Positions 25,483-34,705 of a stretch of DNA of 64,000 bases are shown here, piece after piece. The position numbers and the translations under genes are program-made. Each line of letters opens with the position of its first letter. Position 1 is the stretch's first letter. The stretch lies in the NCBI GenBank assembly GCA_965202905.1, contig OZ241868.1, forward strand, positions 62,001 through 126,000. The letters run 5' to 3'. A model generated the notes under the pieces. The model worked only from the letters and a program-made list of their open reading frames with translations, was not told the origin of the DNA and did not search any database. The stretch comes from CAYFYS01 sp965202905 (GTDB lineage Bacteria; Pseudomonadota; Alphaproteobacteria; MPNO01).

Positions 25483-26551
25483 ATGAAACCGCTCAAATCA
25501 AGTTTGTTGTCCAGCACGGTCGTCCCGGTGTTTCTGGCGGCCGGCGTTTTGACCGCAGGCGCATCCGCCGGATCGACCGTCGACACCCTCAAGCAGATTG
25601 CCGCCAACCCCTGCGCGGCGAAGAATCCATGCGCCGCGCGCAACCCCTGCGCCGCCAAGAACCCTTGCGCCGCCAAGAACCCATGTAATCCGTGCGGCGC
25701 GGCGAACCCGTGCAACCCGTGCGCCGCGCGGAGCGCGGCGAGCTCGCGGTGCGTCGTGCCGCGGCTGCAACTCGCCGCGGCGAACCCTGCAATCCTTGCG
25801 CTGCCAAGAACCCATGCCTTGCGGCCAAGAAACCTGCGTGCCAAGAAATCCTTGCGCGGCCAAGAACCCGTGAATCCTTGCGCTGCCCCGTGTAACCCTT
25901 GCGCGGCCAAGAACCCGTGCAACCCCTGCGCTGCCAAGAACCCTGCTGCGCTGCCAAGAACCCGTGCAACCCCTGCGCTGCCAAGAACCCCCGTGCAACC
26001 CCTGCGCCGCCGGGAACCCGTGCGGTCCATGCGGGGCGGCGGCGCCGGTCGAGTTGACCAAGGCGGAGGCAGTCGCGGTTTACAACTGCCTGTTCGCCGA
26101 GATGCAGGCGGGCTACGCCAAGGCGGGCAACCGGTTCGCAAGCCAGTTCGTGAACTGGCGGGTCTACAACGACCGGCCCTATACGTCCGGCACTCATGGC
26201 GGCCGGTTCGTCAACAACTATGCGAACTCCATCGCGCGCTCGACCTACCGCCAGTACGAGAAGGCGGACAAGATGCCCGTCGGCGGCGTTCTGGCCAAGG
26301 ACAGCTTCGCGGTCACGCCGCAGGGCCGCGCCGCGGCCGGTCCGTTCTTCCTGATGGAGAAGATGAAGCCCGGCTTCCACAAGGCGAGCGGCGACTGGCG
26401 CTACACCCTGATCATGCCCGACGGCGCCGTGATCGGCGCCACCAAAGGCAAGGGCCACGCCAATGTGAAGTTCTGCCACGAATGCCACATCGCGGTTGCC
26501 GAGGATCAGGACTCGATGATGTTCCTGCCCGAAGAGATCCGCATCAACTGA
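25483..26551 (+). pseudogene. Cytochrome P460-like c-type haem protein with frameshifted Cys-rich repeats
   Basis: Starts MKPLKSSLLSSTVVPVFLAA, a Sec signal peptide cut near AGASAGS. Then come imperfect NPCAAK repeats (18-bp units) from 25605 to about 26035. After at least two frame changes the C-terminal domain reads VELTKAEAVAVYNCLFAEMQ, then SQFVNWRVYNDRPYTSGTH, then VGGVLAKDSFAV, and ends with the haem site KFCHECHIAVAED (CxxCH) and a PEEIRIN stop at 26551. This is a periplasmic cytochrome P460-type domain. All three frames carry pieces of the repeat, so the gene as written is broken, by slippage or possibly by assembly error in the repeat. GGGGGAAGACCG precedes the ATG. Confidence 0.75.
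25605..26035 (+). repeat. Imperfect 18-bp repeats encoding Asn-Pro-Cys-Ala-Ala-Lys
   Basis: Many copies of AACCC(C/T)TGCGC(C/G)GCCAAG-like units, mixed with AACCCGTGCAACCCCTGC variants. They encode NPCAAK and NPCNPC. The array lies between the signal peptide and the haem domain. Indels that are not multiples of three move the motif among all three frames. Confidence 0.9.
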
Positions 26552-26572
26552 CCGGGTCCGGACTCCAATGCG

Positions 26573-26604
26573 AACGGGGCGGAAAATTCCGCCCCGTTTC
26601 TTTT
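26573..26604 (+). terminator. Rho-independent terminator
   Basis: Perfect 12-bp stem AACGGGGCGGAA / TTCCGCCCCGTT with a two-base loop (26573-26598), followed by TCTTTT. It lies 22 bases after the stop of the P460 gene and separates it from the acyl-CoA dehydrogenase gene. Confidence 0.9.
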
Positions 26605-26705
26605 CCGCCCGGTTTCGTTTGCCGGCGCGGGCTGACCCGCCGCAGGGTGCGCCCGGCCCATTCGACTTCAGTCGATGACGCGCTACACTGCGTGCGGAGG
26701 CGGCG

Positions 26706-27872
26706 ATGCCGATCAGCTTTACCACCGACACCGAGGAAGATCGGGCGTTCCGGCTCGAGGTCCGGAACTGGCTGGCCGAGGCGCTGCCCGAGCGGCTGCG
26801 CGGGCTGTCGACCCGGCCGAGCTTCGAGGACGCGCGGCAATGGTTCGGGAAGCTCGCGCAGCGCGGCTGGATCGCGCCGCACTGGCCCGCCGAATGGGGC
26901 GGCATGGAGGCGAGCCTTACCCAGCAGATCATTCTGCGCGAAGAGCTGGCGCGCGCCGGCGCGCCGGAGCTGTCGGGGCAGGGGCTGAACCATATCGGCC
27001 CGATCCTGATGCGCTACGGCACCGAGGAGCAGAAGCGCCGGCACCTGCCGAAGATCGTCTCCGGCGAGGTCAACTGGTGCCAGGGCTATTCGGAGCCGAA
27101 CTCCGGCTCGGATCTCGCGAGCCTGTCGACCAGGGCCGCGTCCGACGGTGAGGACTTCGTCGTAAACGGCCAGAAAATCTGGACCACCTGGGCGCACCAC
27201 TCCCAGTGGATCTTCGTCCTGGTGCGCACCGACCCGGATGCGCCGCGCAAGCAGGCCGGGATCAGCTTCCTCCTGGTCGATCTCGCAACCCCGGGTATCA
27301 CCATTCGCCCGATCAGGACCATCGCCGGCGATGACGAGTTCGCCGAGGTGTTTTTCGACGACGTGCGGGCGCCGCGCGCCAATCTCGTGGGCGAGATCAA
27401 CGACGGTTGGCGGATCGCCAACTCGCTCTTGGCCCATGAGCGTCTGGGCGCCGCGAGCCCGACGATGTGCTATGACGCTCTGGAACGGGTGCGCAAGCTC
27501 GCTCGTGCGAACCGCCTGATCGAAGACCCGGCCTTTCGCGACCGGCTGGCCGCGGCCGAGCTCGACGTGGCGGGCCTGGCCGCGACCTACAGCCACGCGG
27601 TGGGCCTGGTCCGGGCCGGCCGCGACTTCGGCCCCGACGCTGCGGTGATGAAGATCGTCTCGACCGAGACGCTGCAGCGGGTCGTCGATCTCGTCTTCGA
27701 GACGGCGGGCGGCGAAGCGGCTGCGGCCGGGCGCATCGACACCCCCGAAGGACCCGTCGGCGTCGCGGCCCTGATGCTGCAATGCCGGCGCGCAACGATC
27801 TACGGCGGCTCGTCCGAAATCATGCGTAACATCATCGCCCGCCGCGTCCTCGGAATGCCGGGATCGGGCTGA
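26706..27872 (+). CDS. Acyl-CoA dehydrogenase-family flavoprotein
   Basis: 388 residues. Typical segments are WIAPHWPAEWGGMEASLTQQ, WCQGYSEPNSGSDLASLSTR (FAD/substrate region), GQKIWTTWAHHSQWIFVLVR, and RRATIYGGSSEIMRNIIARR near the C-terminus. The YGGSSEI end is shared by medium-chain-like and bile-acid or terpenoid side-chain acyl-CoA dehydrogenases. It should desaturate an acyl-CoA and pass electrons to ETF. ATG 26706 has GGAGG 4 bases upstream. It is convergent with the NHLM transporter operon. Confidence 0.92.
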   Translation: MPISFTTDTEEDRAFRLEVRNWLAEALPERLRGLSTRPSFEDARQWFGKLAQRGWIAPHWPAEWGGMEASLTQQIILREELARAGAPELSGQGLNHIGPILMRYGTEEQKRRHLPKIVSGEVNWCQGYSEPNSGSDLASLSTRAASDGEDFVVNGQKIWTTWAHHSQWIFVLVRTDPDAPRKQAGISFLLVDLATPGITIRPIRTIAGDDEFAEVFFDDVRAPRANLVGEINDGWRIANSLLAHERLGAASPTMCYDALERVRKLARANRLIEDPAFRDRLAAAELDVAGLAATYSHAVGLVRAGRDFGPDAAVMKIVSTETLQRVVDLVFETAGGEAAAAGRIDTPEGPVGVAALMLQCRRATIYGGSSEIMRNIIARRVLGMPGSG

Positions 27873-27990
27873 CCCTTCGTCCGCTCAAGCCGCATCGGCC
27901 GGCGCCGCCTTGGTCTGTCGCTGCGGCCGGACTCCTTGAACGAGGACCGGACCGACGGTTGCGTCGTCGGGCGATTTCCGACGCGGTTCG

Positions 27991-30918
27991 CTATATCATC
28001 TGGCGGCGCGCCAATGCGGCGAAGACGCCGTCCTGGTCGATGAGATCCTGGTAGCGTCCCGTCTCGACGATCCTGCCCGCCTGCATGACATAGATCCGGT
28101 CGGTGTCCTGCACGGTCGAAAGCCGGTGAGCGATCACCAGGCGGGTCGTGTTGAGGCCCTTCAGCGACTTCTGAACGACCTCCTGGGTGCGGTTGTCGAG
28201 CGCGCTGGTGGCCTCGTCGAGCAGGAGGACGCGCGGATTGCGGACCAGGGCGCGGGCGATCAGCAGGCGCTGTTTCTGACCGCCGGAGAGGCCGACGCCG
28301 CCTTCCGGCAGCACCGTGTGCATGCCCATCGGCATCGCGCGGATGTCGTCGGCAAGGCCCGCGCCGTCCGCCGCCTGCCACGCATCGTCGATGGTCAGCG
28401 CGGAAGAGCCGACGATGTTCTTGAAAATGCTGGCGGCCTGCAGCCGGCCGCTCTGGAGCACCACGCCCATGCGGCTGCGAACTGCGGACATGTCCAGGGT
28501 CGCGAGATCCTGGCCGTCGATGAACACCGAACCCGAATCCGGTTGCTCGAAACCGAGCAGGAGACGGTAGAGCGTCGATTTGCCGGAACCGGACGCGCCG
28601 ACGAAGGCCACATATTCGCCGGCGCGAATGCGGAACGAGATCTCATCGACTGCGTTCGGAACCTCCGGCGCGTAGCGGAACGAGACGTTCGTGAACTCGA
28701 TGTCCCCCACCATGTCACCGGGATCGGCGCCACCGGCGACCGTCTCCGGCGGGGCGGCGAGGATCGGCTGCACCCGCTCGAATAGCGGGATCGCCGCCAC
28801 CACCGTCGTCCAGGCGCCGGCCAGCCCGGTCATCGCGCCGGCGAACTGGCCGAAGGCGGAGTTGAAGGACAGGAAGTCCGCGAGATCGAACGAGGCCGGA
28901 TTGTCGCCCTCGAACAACACGAACAGGATGACGGCGAAGATGGCGATCATCGACAGCGGCGTGAACATGCCGTTGAAGACCATCTGGCCGGCGAGCCAGC
29001 GCCGGGCGGCGAGCGTTTCCCGCTTCTGCTCGGCGAACCGCTCCGCCCATTGCGCCAGCGCATGGTTCTCGGCGTTCGCGATCCGCAGTTTGGGCAGCCC
29101 GGAGATCAACTGGAACACGAGACCGTCGAGGGCGCCCTGAATGTCGAACGCCGCGCGAAAATGGCTCATTTGCCCGCGCGCGAAGACCCATGTCGCGCCG
29201 ATCAGCACCAGGACCAGGCCGCCCGCGCTGAGCGCGAGGGTGGCGTTGTAGTAGAACAGCAGCGCGAAGCTGAAGATCGAGAACACCCCGCTGATGATCG
29301 CGCTGGTCGCGACGCCGGTGACCAGTTGGCGGATCCGGGAAATGCCGTTGGCCCGATCCGCGAGGTCGCCGACAGTGAAGTCCCGGAAGAACCGCGCCGG
29401 CAGCGACAGCAGCCGGCCCCATACCGCCGCCTGCAAGCGTTCGTCGACCCGGCTCTCGATCCGCAGCACCGCGAAGGCGCGGACCACCTCGAAGGTCGCC
29501 GTGCCGAGCGCAGCAAGGAAGATCGCCCCGAGAAAAGCGCCCCACACCGGCACATCGACGCGCGGAATCACCTCGGCCAGAAGCTGCCCGGTCAGTACCG
29601 GGGTGACCAGAGCCAGCAGGCCGCCGAGCACGGCCATGGCGAGCACCATGCCGAACTCCCTGCCGAACCCCCGCAGCGCATGGAGCATCGCCGCCGTACC
29701 GGTCGCGATCCGGTCGGGGAGCGGCGGATACAGTTTCAGCCCGTGCGGCGCGATCGCGGACGCTACCGGCTCGTCCACCGCCGCCGTCGTGTTGGCGGTC
29801 GGATCGACGGCGCGATACCCGCTGCCGGCCTCGCGCAGCACCGCCAGCGGGTGCCCGTCATCGGCTGCGATGGCGAGGAAGGGCGGCCCGTCCCGCCGCC
29901 ACCAGCCCGGATCGAGCGAGATCCTGCGGGCGAAGATCCGCGATCCGCGCGCCAGCGTGACCGCTTCCTCGAGCGGCGTGCCCCGCGCTTTGGCGCGGCG
30001 CGGTATCGCGAGCCTGACCCCGATGGCCTCGGCGACCAGCTTCGTCGCCGCCTGCAACGGGGTATGCTCGGCGGTGTCAGCAAGATCCTGGTCCCGAAAA
30101 CCGCCCAGCACATCGCCGATGTGATGGAACATCCGCGACGCCGTGGACCGGCGGGTCTCGACCGCCCTGCGGTGGCGCGCCTCGAGCCTGTGCTGGTGCT
30201 CGGACCAGTCGGCGACGGCCAGCCGCTGGACAAGCGCGTTGAACGCATCGAGCGCCGGCCAGATTCGGCCGGTGACGAAGACGCCGGGCGTGTAGACGGC
30301 GGAAACCCCGGTCTCCCCGTCGAGCCCGAGCCAGGTCCGTTCGGTCATCGGCAGCGGCGGGCCGTCGGGCGGGATAACCGCGTCGTCGCGGCCGCCGAGC
30401 CGGACCGGCCGGTCGGTGGAGACCCAGATCACATCCAGGTGCTGCGCGCTGACCGTCGCGTCCGCCGGGTAGGGCACGCCGGGCTCGGCCTCGAGCAGCT
30501 GCGCATCCAGCGGCGGCTGGCCCAGCGTCCGCCCGAGAAACTCCGAGAGATTGGAGACCCAGTCATCGACCCAGATCGTCGCATCGAGAGCGAGATCGCC
30601 CGCCGCCGAGAGGGCCTCGCGTTCGCCCTTGGCGATCACCGCGCTCCGCGAGGGCACGGCGATGAGACAGAAGGCGCCGACTCCCTCCGTGGCCTCCGTC
30701 CCTCCGGGGGCGCCGAAGGCCATCGCTCCTTGCGGCAGACGCGCGATGAAGTTTCGCCGTCCGCGCATCATGGGGTGTTCCGTCTCGACGCAGAAGATGT
30801 CCAGGAAGCCTTCCTCCACCAGGAAGATCGCTTCAGGGTCGTTGAGAAAGAACAGCTCGTTCGCGCCGGTGGCGATCGGTTCGCCGCGAATCGCCGCTGA
30901 GGAAGATCCGTCGCCCAT
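27991..30918 (-). CDS. NHLM-type RiPP ABC transporter, permease/ATP-binding protein without peptidase
   Basis: 975 residues. An N-terminal domain of about 390 residues carries no recognised peptidase and is unique to this transporter class. It is followed by six membrane segments (e.g. FGMVLAMAVLGGLLALVTPV) and an ATPase domain: Walker A FVGASGSGKSTLYRLLLGF, signature VGLSGGQKQRLLIARALV, Walker B VLLLDEATSALD, and switch His in VIAHRLSTVQD. This is the second ABC protein of NHLM (nitrile hydratase leader microcin) export systems. It starts 4 bases after the C39-type transporter gene stops, so adaptor, C39 transporter and this gene are one operon. It may pair with the C39 transporter as a heterodimer. 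Confidence 0.9.
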   Translation of the reverse strand: MGDGSSSAAIRGEPIATGANELFFLNDPEAIFLVEEGFLDIFCVETEHPMMRGRRNFIARLPQGAMAFGAPGGTEATEGVGAFCLIAVPSRSAVIAKGEREALSAAGDLALDATIWVDDWVSNLSEFLGRTLGQPPLDAQLLEAEPGVPYPADATVSAQHLDVIWVSTDRPVRLGGRDDAVIPPDGPPLPMTERTWLGLDGETGVSAVYTPGVFVTGRIWPALDAFNALVQRLAVADWSEHQHRLEARHRRAVETRRSTASRMFHHIGDVLGGFRDQDLADTAEHTPLQAATKLVAEAIGVRLAIPRRAKARGTPLEEAVTLARGSRIFARRISLDPGWWRRDGPPFLAIAADDGHPLAVLREAGSGYRAVDPTANTTAAVDEPVASAIAPHGLKLYPPLPDRIATGTAAMLHALRGFGREFGMVLAMAVLGGLLALVTPVLTGQLLAEVIPRVDVPVWGAFLGAIFLAALGTATFEVVRAFAVLRIESRVDERLQAAVWGRLLSLPARFFRDFTVGDLADRANGISRIRQLVTGVATSAIISGVFSIFSFALLFYYNATLALSAGGLVLVLIGATWVFARGQMSHFRAAFDIQGALDGLVFQLISGLPKLRIANAENHALAQWAERFAEQKRETLAARRWLAGQMVFNGMFTPLSMIAIFAVILFVLFEGDNPASFDLADFLSFNSAFGQFAGAMTGLAGAWTTVVAAIPLFERVQPILAAPPETVAGGADPGDMVGDIEFTNVSFRYAPEVPNAVDEISFRIRAGEYVAFVGASGSGKSTLYRLLLGFEQPDSGSVFIDGQDLATLDMSAVRSRMGVVLQSGRLQAASIFKNIVGSSALTIDDAWQAADGAGLADDIRAMPMGMHTVLPEGGVGLSGGQKQRLLIARALVRNPRVLLLDEATSALDNRTQEVVQKSLKGLNTTRLVIAHRLSTVQDTDRIYVMQAGRIVETGRYQDLIDQDGVFAALARRQMI

Positions 30919-30922
30919 CGCC

Positions 30923-33115
30923 TCAACCCGCGAGGATCAGATTGCGGTAGGGGCCGTCCGCCTCGACCAGATCGCTATGCGCGCCGCGCTGGATGATGCG
31001 GCCGCGCTCCAGCACGATGATCTCGTCCGCGTCCCGGATCGTGCTGAGCCGGTGGGCGACGATCACGCAGGTACAGCCGCGCCGGCGCAGATTGTCATCG
31101 ATCTCCATCTCGGTCACCGGGTCGAGCGCCGCCGTTGCCTCGTCGAACAACAGGATCGCCGGATCGCCCGCCAGCGCCCGTGCGATCTCCAGGCGCTGAC
31201 GCTGGCCGCCGCTGAAGTTGCGGCCGTTCTCATCGACCGCAGCGTCGTATCGGCCGGGCCGGGAGGCGATGTCGTCATGGAGGGCCGCGTCGCGCAGGGC
31301 CTGGATGACGGCGCGATCCTCGATGACCGGATTCCAAAGGGCGACATTGTCGCGCACGCTGCCTTGGAACAGGAAGACATCCTGATCGACATAGGCGAGA
31401 AAGCGGGCGAGATGGCTCGGCGGAATGTCCCGCATCGGGCGGTCGTCGAGCCGCACCGTCCCGGACCACGGCTCCAGCAGGCCGCAGATCAGCTTGCCGA
31501 CGGTCGATTTGCCGCTCCCCGAGCCGCCGACCAGCGCCACGCGCTGGCCGGGCCGGATCGAGAGGCTGAAATTCTCGATCAGCGGCGGCTCCTGCCGGTT
31601 GTATCCGAAGGACACGTTGTCCAGCGTAACGAAGCCGCGGACCGTCGGCAGCATCTCGATGTTCTGCCCGTCCATGCCGTGCGCCGCGCGGTCGTCCTGC
31701 ACATGGTTCAGCACATCGTCCAGCCGCGCGATTTCGCCCCTGATGGTCTGGAGGTTGGCGCCGAACCGGACCAGCCCGTCGATCGGTTGGGCGAAGCTCC
31801 TGGCCAGGCTCTGAAAGGCGAGCAGCCCGCCGATGGTGAGCGCGCCCTCCAGAATGCGCAGCCCGCCGACGCCGAGAATGGCGATCGCCGCCAGCGAGGT
31901 GAGCAACGGCGGAACGACCGAGAGCAGATTGGTCAGCAGCGCCAGTTGCTGCTGGGCGGAGAGATAGTTGGCGTGAATGCCGGCCCAGCGCGAAAAGAAC
32001 TCACCTTCGCTGCCGTTGGCCTTGAGCGTCTCGATCATCTGGATGCCGTTGACCGAGGTTCCGGCCACCCGGCCCTGCTCCTTGAGCAGACGGCGATTGC
32101 CGTTCTCGCGCGCCTTCGAGACCAGTCGCAGCGCGACCAGGTTGATGGCGACCAAGGCGAAAGCGACCAGGGTCAGCACCAGATCGTAGGACAGCATGAC
32201 CGCAGCGTACACCACCATGGTAAGCATGTTGATCGCGTTGGTCGCGAGTTCGCCGGAGAGTAACTGAGCGATCTTGTCGTTCGATGCGACCCGGTCTGCG
32301 ATGTCGCCCGCGAAGCGCTGGCCGAAGAACGTCGCCGGCAGCGTCATCAAATGCCAGAGAAAGCGCATCGACGAGACGAGGGCGAGCTTGGTCTCCAGGC
32401 GGGCGATGCAGATCTGTTGCAGCCAGGTCAGCGCGCCCTGAAGTACGGCCGCCAGCCCGAGGGCGATCAGCAGCGCGGACACCAGGCTGTCGCTTCTCGG
32501 GATCAGCACGTCGTCCACGAAAACCTTGAGCAGGGTCGGGACGGCGAGACCGGGAACCACCAGCATCAGCGTCGTCAGCACCAGCAGCGAAAGCGCGACC
32601 CCGGCCTTGCCGAGCCGGGAGAGCAGGCCGTGATAGACGCTGGGCCGGCTGCCGCCCCGCTGGAACGCCGGCCCGGGCGCGAAGGCCAGGCAGACCCCGG
32701 TGAAGCCGACGTCGAACTCGTCGAGGGTGAGTCTGCGCGGCCCCTCGGCCGGATCGACGATATAGACGGTCTTGCCCCGGATCCCTTCGACCACGATGAA
32801 GTGGTTGAAGTTCCAGAACACGATCATCGGGAACGGCAGGTCGAACAGGCGGCCCGGTTCGCGCTTGTACCCCTGCGCCAGGAGGCCGTACTCGCGCGCC
32901 GCCCGCAGCATGTTCGCCGCCTTGCTGCCGTCGCGCGAGACGCCGCAGCGGAGCCGCAGTTCCTCGAGCGACGCCCAGAGGCCGTGATGGGCGAGAATCA
33001 TCGCGACGCAGGCGGCGCCGCATTCGGTCGTCTCCATCTGGAGCACGACCGGCGTCGCGTGTCGGCCGCCGCGCCGCCGGTCGAGATTGGGGGCGAGGCC
33101 CGCGGCGGGGCTCAC
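30923..33115 (-). CDS. NHLM-type RiPP ABC transporter with N-terminal C39 peptidase
   Basis: 730 residues in three parts. The C39 leader peptidase is at 1-150: Gln26 and Cys32 in LQMETTECGAACVAMILAHH, His105 in WNFNHFIVVEG, Asp121 in VYIVDPAEGPR. A six-helix membrane domain and an ATPase domain follow (VALVGGSGSGKSTVGKLI, NFSGGQRQRLEIARALAG, ILLFDEATAALDP). It should cut the precursors after the Gly-Gly at the end of the leader (VAGG) and export the core. GTG 33115 overlaps the stop of the HlyD-like gene (GTGA). Confidence 0.93.
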   Translation of the reverse strand: MSPAAGLAPNLDRRRGGRHATPVVLQMETTECGAACVAMILAHHGLWASLEELRLRCGVSRDGSKAANMLRAAREYGLLAQGYKREPGRLFDLPFPMIVFWNFNHFIVVEGIRGKTVYIVDPAEGPRRLTLDEFDVGFTGVCLAFAPGPAFQRGGSRPSVYHGLLSRLGKAGVALSLLVLTTLMLVVPGLAVPTLLKVFVDDVLIPRSDSLVSALLIALGLAAVLQGALTWLQQICIARLETKLALVSSMRFLWHLMTLPATFFGQRFAGDIADRVASNDKIAQLLSGELATNAINMLTMVVYAAVMLSYDLVLTLVAFALVAINLVALRLVSKARENGNRRLLKEQGRVAGTSVNGIQMIETLKANGSEGEFFSRWAGIHANYLSAQQQLALLTNLLSVVPPLLTSLAAIAILGVGGLRILEGALTIGGLLAFQSLARSFAQPIDGLVRFGANLQTIRGEIARLDDVLNHVQDDRAAHGMDGQNIEMLPTVRGFVTLDNVSFGYNRQEPPLIENFSLSIRPGQRVALVGGSGSGKSTVGKLICGLLEPWSGTVRLDDRPMRDIPPSHLARFLAYVDQDVFLFQGSVRDNVALWNPVIEDRAVIQALRDAALHDDIASRPGRYDAAVDENGRNFSGGQRQRLEIARALAGDPAILLFDEATAALDPVTEMEIDDNLRRRGCTCVIVAHRLSTIRDADEIIVLERGRIIQRGAHSDLVEADGPYRNLILAG

Positions 33116-34365
33116 AGGCCGAGTGTCTCCTTGATTAGCGGCACCACCATGGTGATCGGCGGCTGGCTCTCGACCTTGACCTCAGCATCGACGAGCGTGC
33201 CGGAGGTCAGGGTCTCTTCGGACGCGCTGGGAGATGTCCAGGCGAAACCGCTCGCCGTCGAGGGATCCGGCATCAGCTCGACCCGGCTTGCGAAGGGCGA
33301 GCCGTTCTCCGAAGTGGCCCGGGCGAGATCGCGGTTCTGGAGCACCGCGACCATGCCGTCGACGGTAATCGGGAAGGCCGAGACCTGCCTGACCGCGCCC
33401 TTGAGCGAACCGTGCTCCTGGCGGCGCACGGTCGAGGGCGTCACCAGCACGTCCATCCCGGGCCGCACGCGCTTGCCGTCGGCTGGCGGGATGTAGATCA
33501 GCGCCTCGAGGCCGGCCGTGCCGGTCTCGAGGCTGACCACCGGCTGGCCGGGGCGGAGCACGGTGCCGACCGTCGTCTTGATCTCGGTGATGATGCCGGC
33601 GACGGGGGCGAGGATGCGCTGGGTTTCCAGCCGGGTGCGGATCTCGTTCGCTTGGCGTGTGGCCGCCTGGAGGCGCGCCCGCTCCTCCGAGAGCCGCACC
33701 TCGCGCTGGTTGCGGCGCTGGAGCTCCCTCGCCTTGATCTCCTCGATCCGCTGGAGGGTGGCGAACAGGTCGCGCTGCGCCCGGTCGAAGGCCTGCTGGC
33801 TGCGGTCCACGGTGACCCGGGTGACGACATTCTCCCGCAGCAATTGCTCGTGGCTCTCAAGGCGTTCGCGGGCCGACGCGACCACGTTACGGCCGTTGCG
33901 TTCGAGTTCGTCCAGGCGTTTGCGCTGGCTGGCGAAGTTGCTGCTGAACTGCGCGTCTTCGGTCCCGAGCGCTGCCTCGAGATCGGCAACCGCGCGGGTC
34001 CGTTCTTCCACCAGATCCAGCGCGCTGCGATGGCGCTCGGCCGCCTCGCGATCGACGGCGAGCGCCACGACCGTGTCCAGTTCCACCGCATCGCCGACGG
34101 CGAAGCGGATCTCGGTCAGCGTGCCGCCGCCGGACGCCCGGGCATCGACGATGTTGCCGCCGCGATGCAGCAGGATTCCCTGCGCGTTGACATAGGTCGA
34201 GACCTCGCCCGTTATCGACCAGGCGACCACCGCCGCGGCGATCAGCGCCAGCGCGGCGACCGCCAGCCACCCCTTGAACGTGGTCACGAATAGCACGCGG
34301 TCGAGTTGCTCAGGATTTGAGAGGCGTTGCAGCGCAGCTTTGCGGAACAGTTGTGACGATTCCAT
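33112..34365 (-). CDS. HlyD-like membrane-fusion protein (NHLM secretion adaptor)
   Basis: 417 residues. A short cytoplasmic start with NPEQLDRVLFVTTFKGWLAV is followed by one membrane helix (AVAALALIAAAVVAWSITG), then a periplasmic region with lipoyl-like strands (GEVSTYVNAQGILLHRGGNI). A long alpha-hairpin of about 170 residues rich in Arg, Glu and Gln follows, and then RILAPVAGIITEIKTTVGTV. It bridges the inner-membrane ABC transporters to an outer-membrane channel, probably the TolC-like protein at 49647. ATG 34365 starts the MESSQLFRKAALQRLSNPEQ segment seen in this family; the longer open frame lacks support. Confidence 0.9.
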   Translation of the reverse strand: MESSQLFRKAALQRLSNPEQLDRVLFVTTFKGWLAVAALALIAAAVVAWSITGEVSTYVNAQGILLHRGGNIVDARASGGGTLTEIRFAVGDAVELDTVVALAVDREAAERHRSALDLVEERTRAVADLEAALGTEDAQFSSNFASQRKRLDELERNGRNVVASARERLESHEQLLRENVVTRVTVDRSQQAFDRAQRDLFATLQRIEEIKARELQRRNQREVRLSEERARLQAATRQANEIRTRLETQRILAPVAGIITEIKTTVGTVLRPGQPVVSLETGTAGLEALIYIPPADGKRVRPGMDVLVTPSTVRRQEHGSLKGAVRQVSAFPITVDGMVAVLQNRDLARATSENGSPFASRVELMPDPSTASGFAWTSPSASEETLTSGTLVDAEVKVESQPPITMVVPLIKETLGL

Positions 34366-34705
34366 CGCAGTCCCTAGAATGTCCGAAGCTGGATCGAGCG
34401 AACGTTTGATACACCGTTTCGACAGCGGCTGAAAGGCAATCCGGTGCGCGGCCGGACGCCTGCCGCGCACCGTAACACGCGCGCCAGAACGTCTGCCGAC
34501 CCGATCAGGCTCGATTCGGATCGACGCGGGACCGGATCTTCGAGCGGAACAGGCCGACTACGTCAGCGCGCGTCGAACGCTTCGTCGAGCGACCCGGCGG
34601 CGCAGGTTCGTCGTGTGGACAGGAACGCGAACGGGTGCGGTGGCTGGACACTGCGGGGGGAGGGCGTTACCTTGCGCTTCGCTTGATCCGCTTCGCGAGC
34701 CGCCG
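34366..34705. promoter_or_regulatory. Divergent intergenic region between export operon and phosphotransferase gene
   Basis: 340 bases with no recognised gene. It must carry the promoter of the minus-strand export operon and perhaps one for the plus-strand phosphotransferase gene. No clear sigma-70 boxes or operator palindromes are visible by eye. Confidence 0.4.

Noticed and set aside
25605..26035. CRISPR-like repeats
   Set aside because: The repeats are contiguous and coding (NPCAAK), with no unique spacers.
27991..33115. Haemolysin or type I protein secretion system
   Set aside because: There is no RTX substrate. The C39 domain, the peptidase-less partner and the NHLP precursors fit an NHLM RiPP exporter better.
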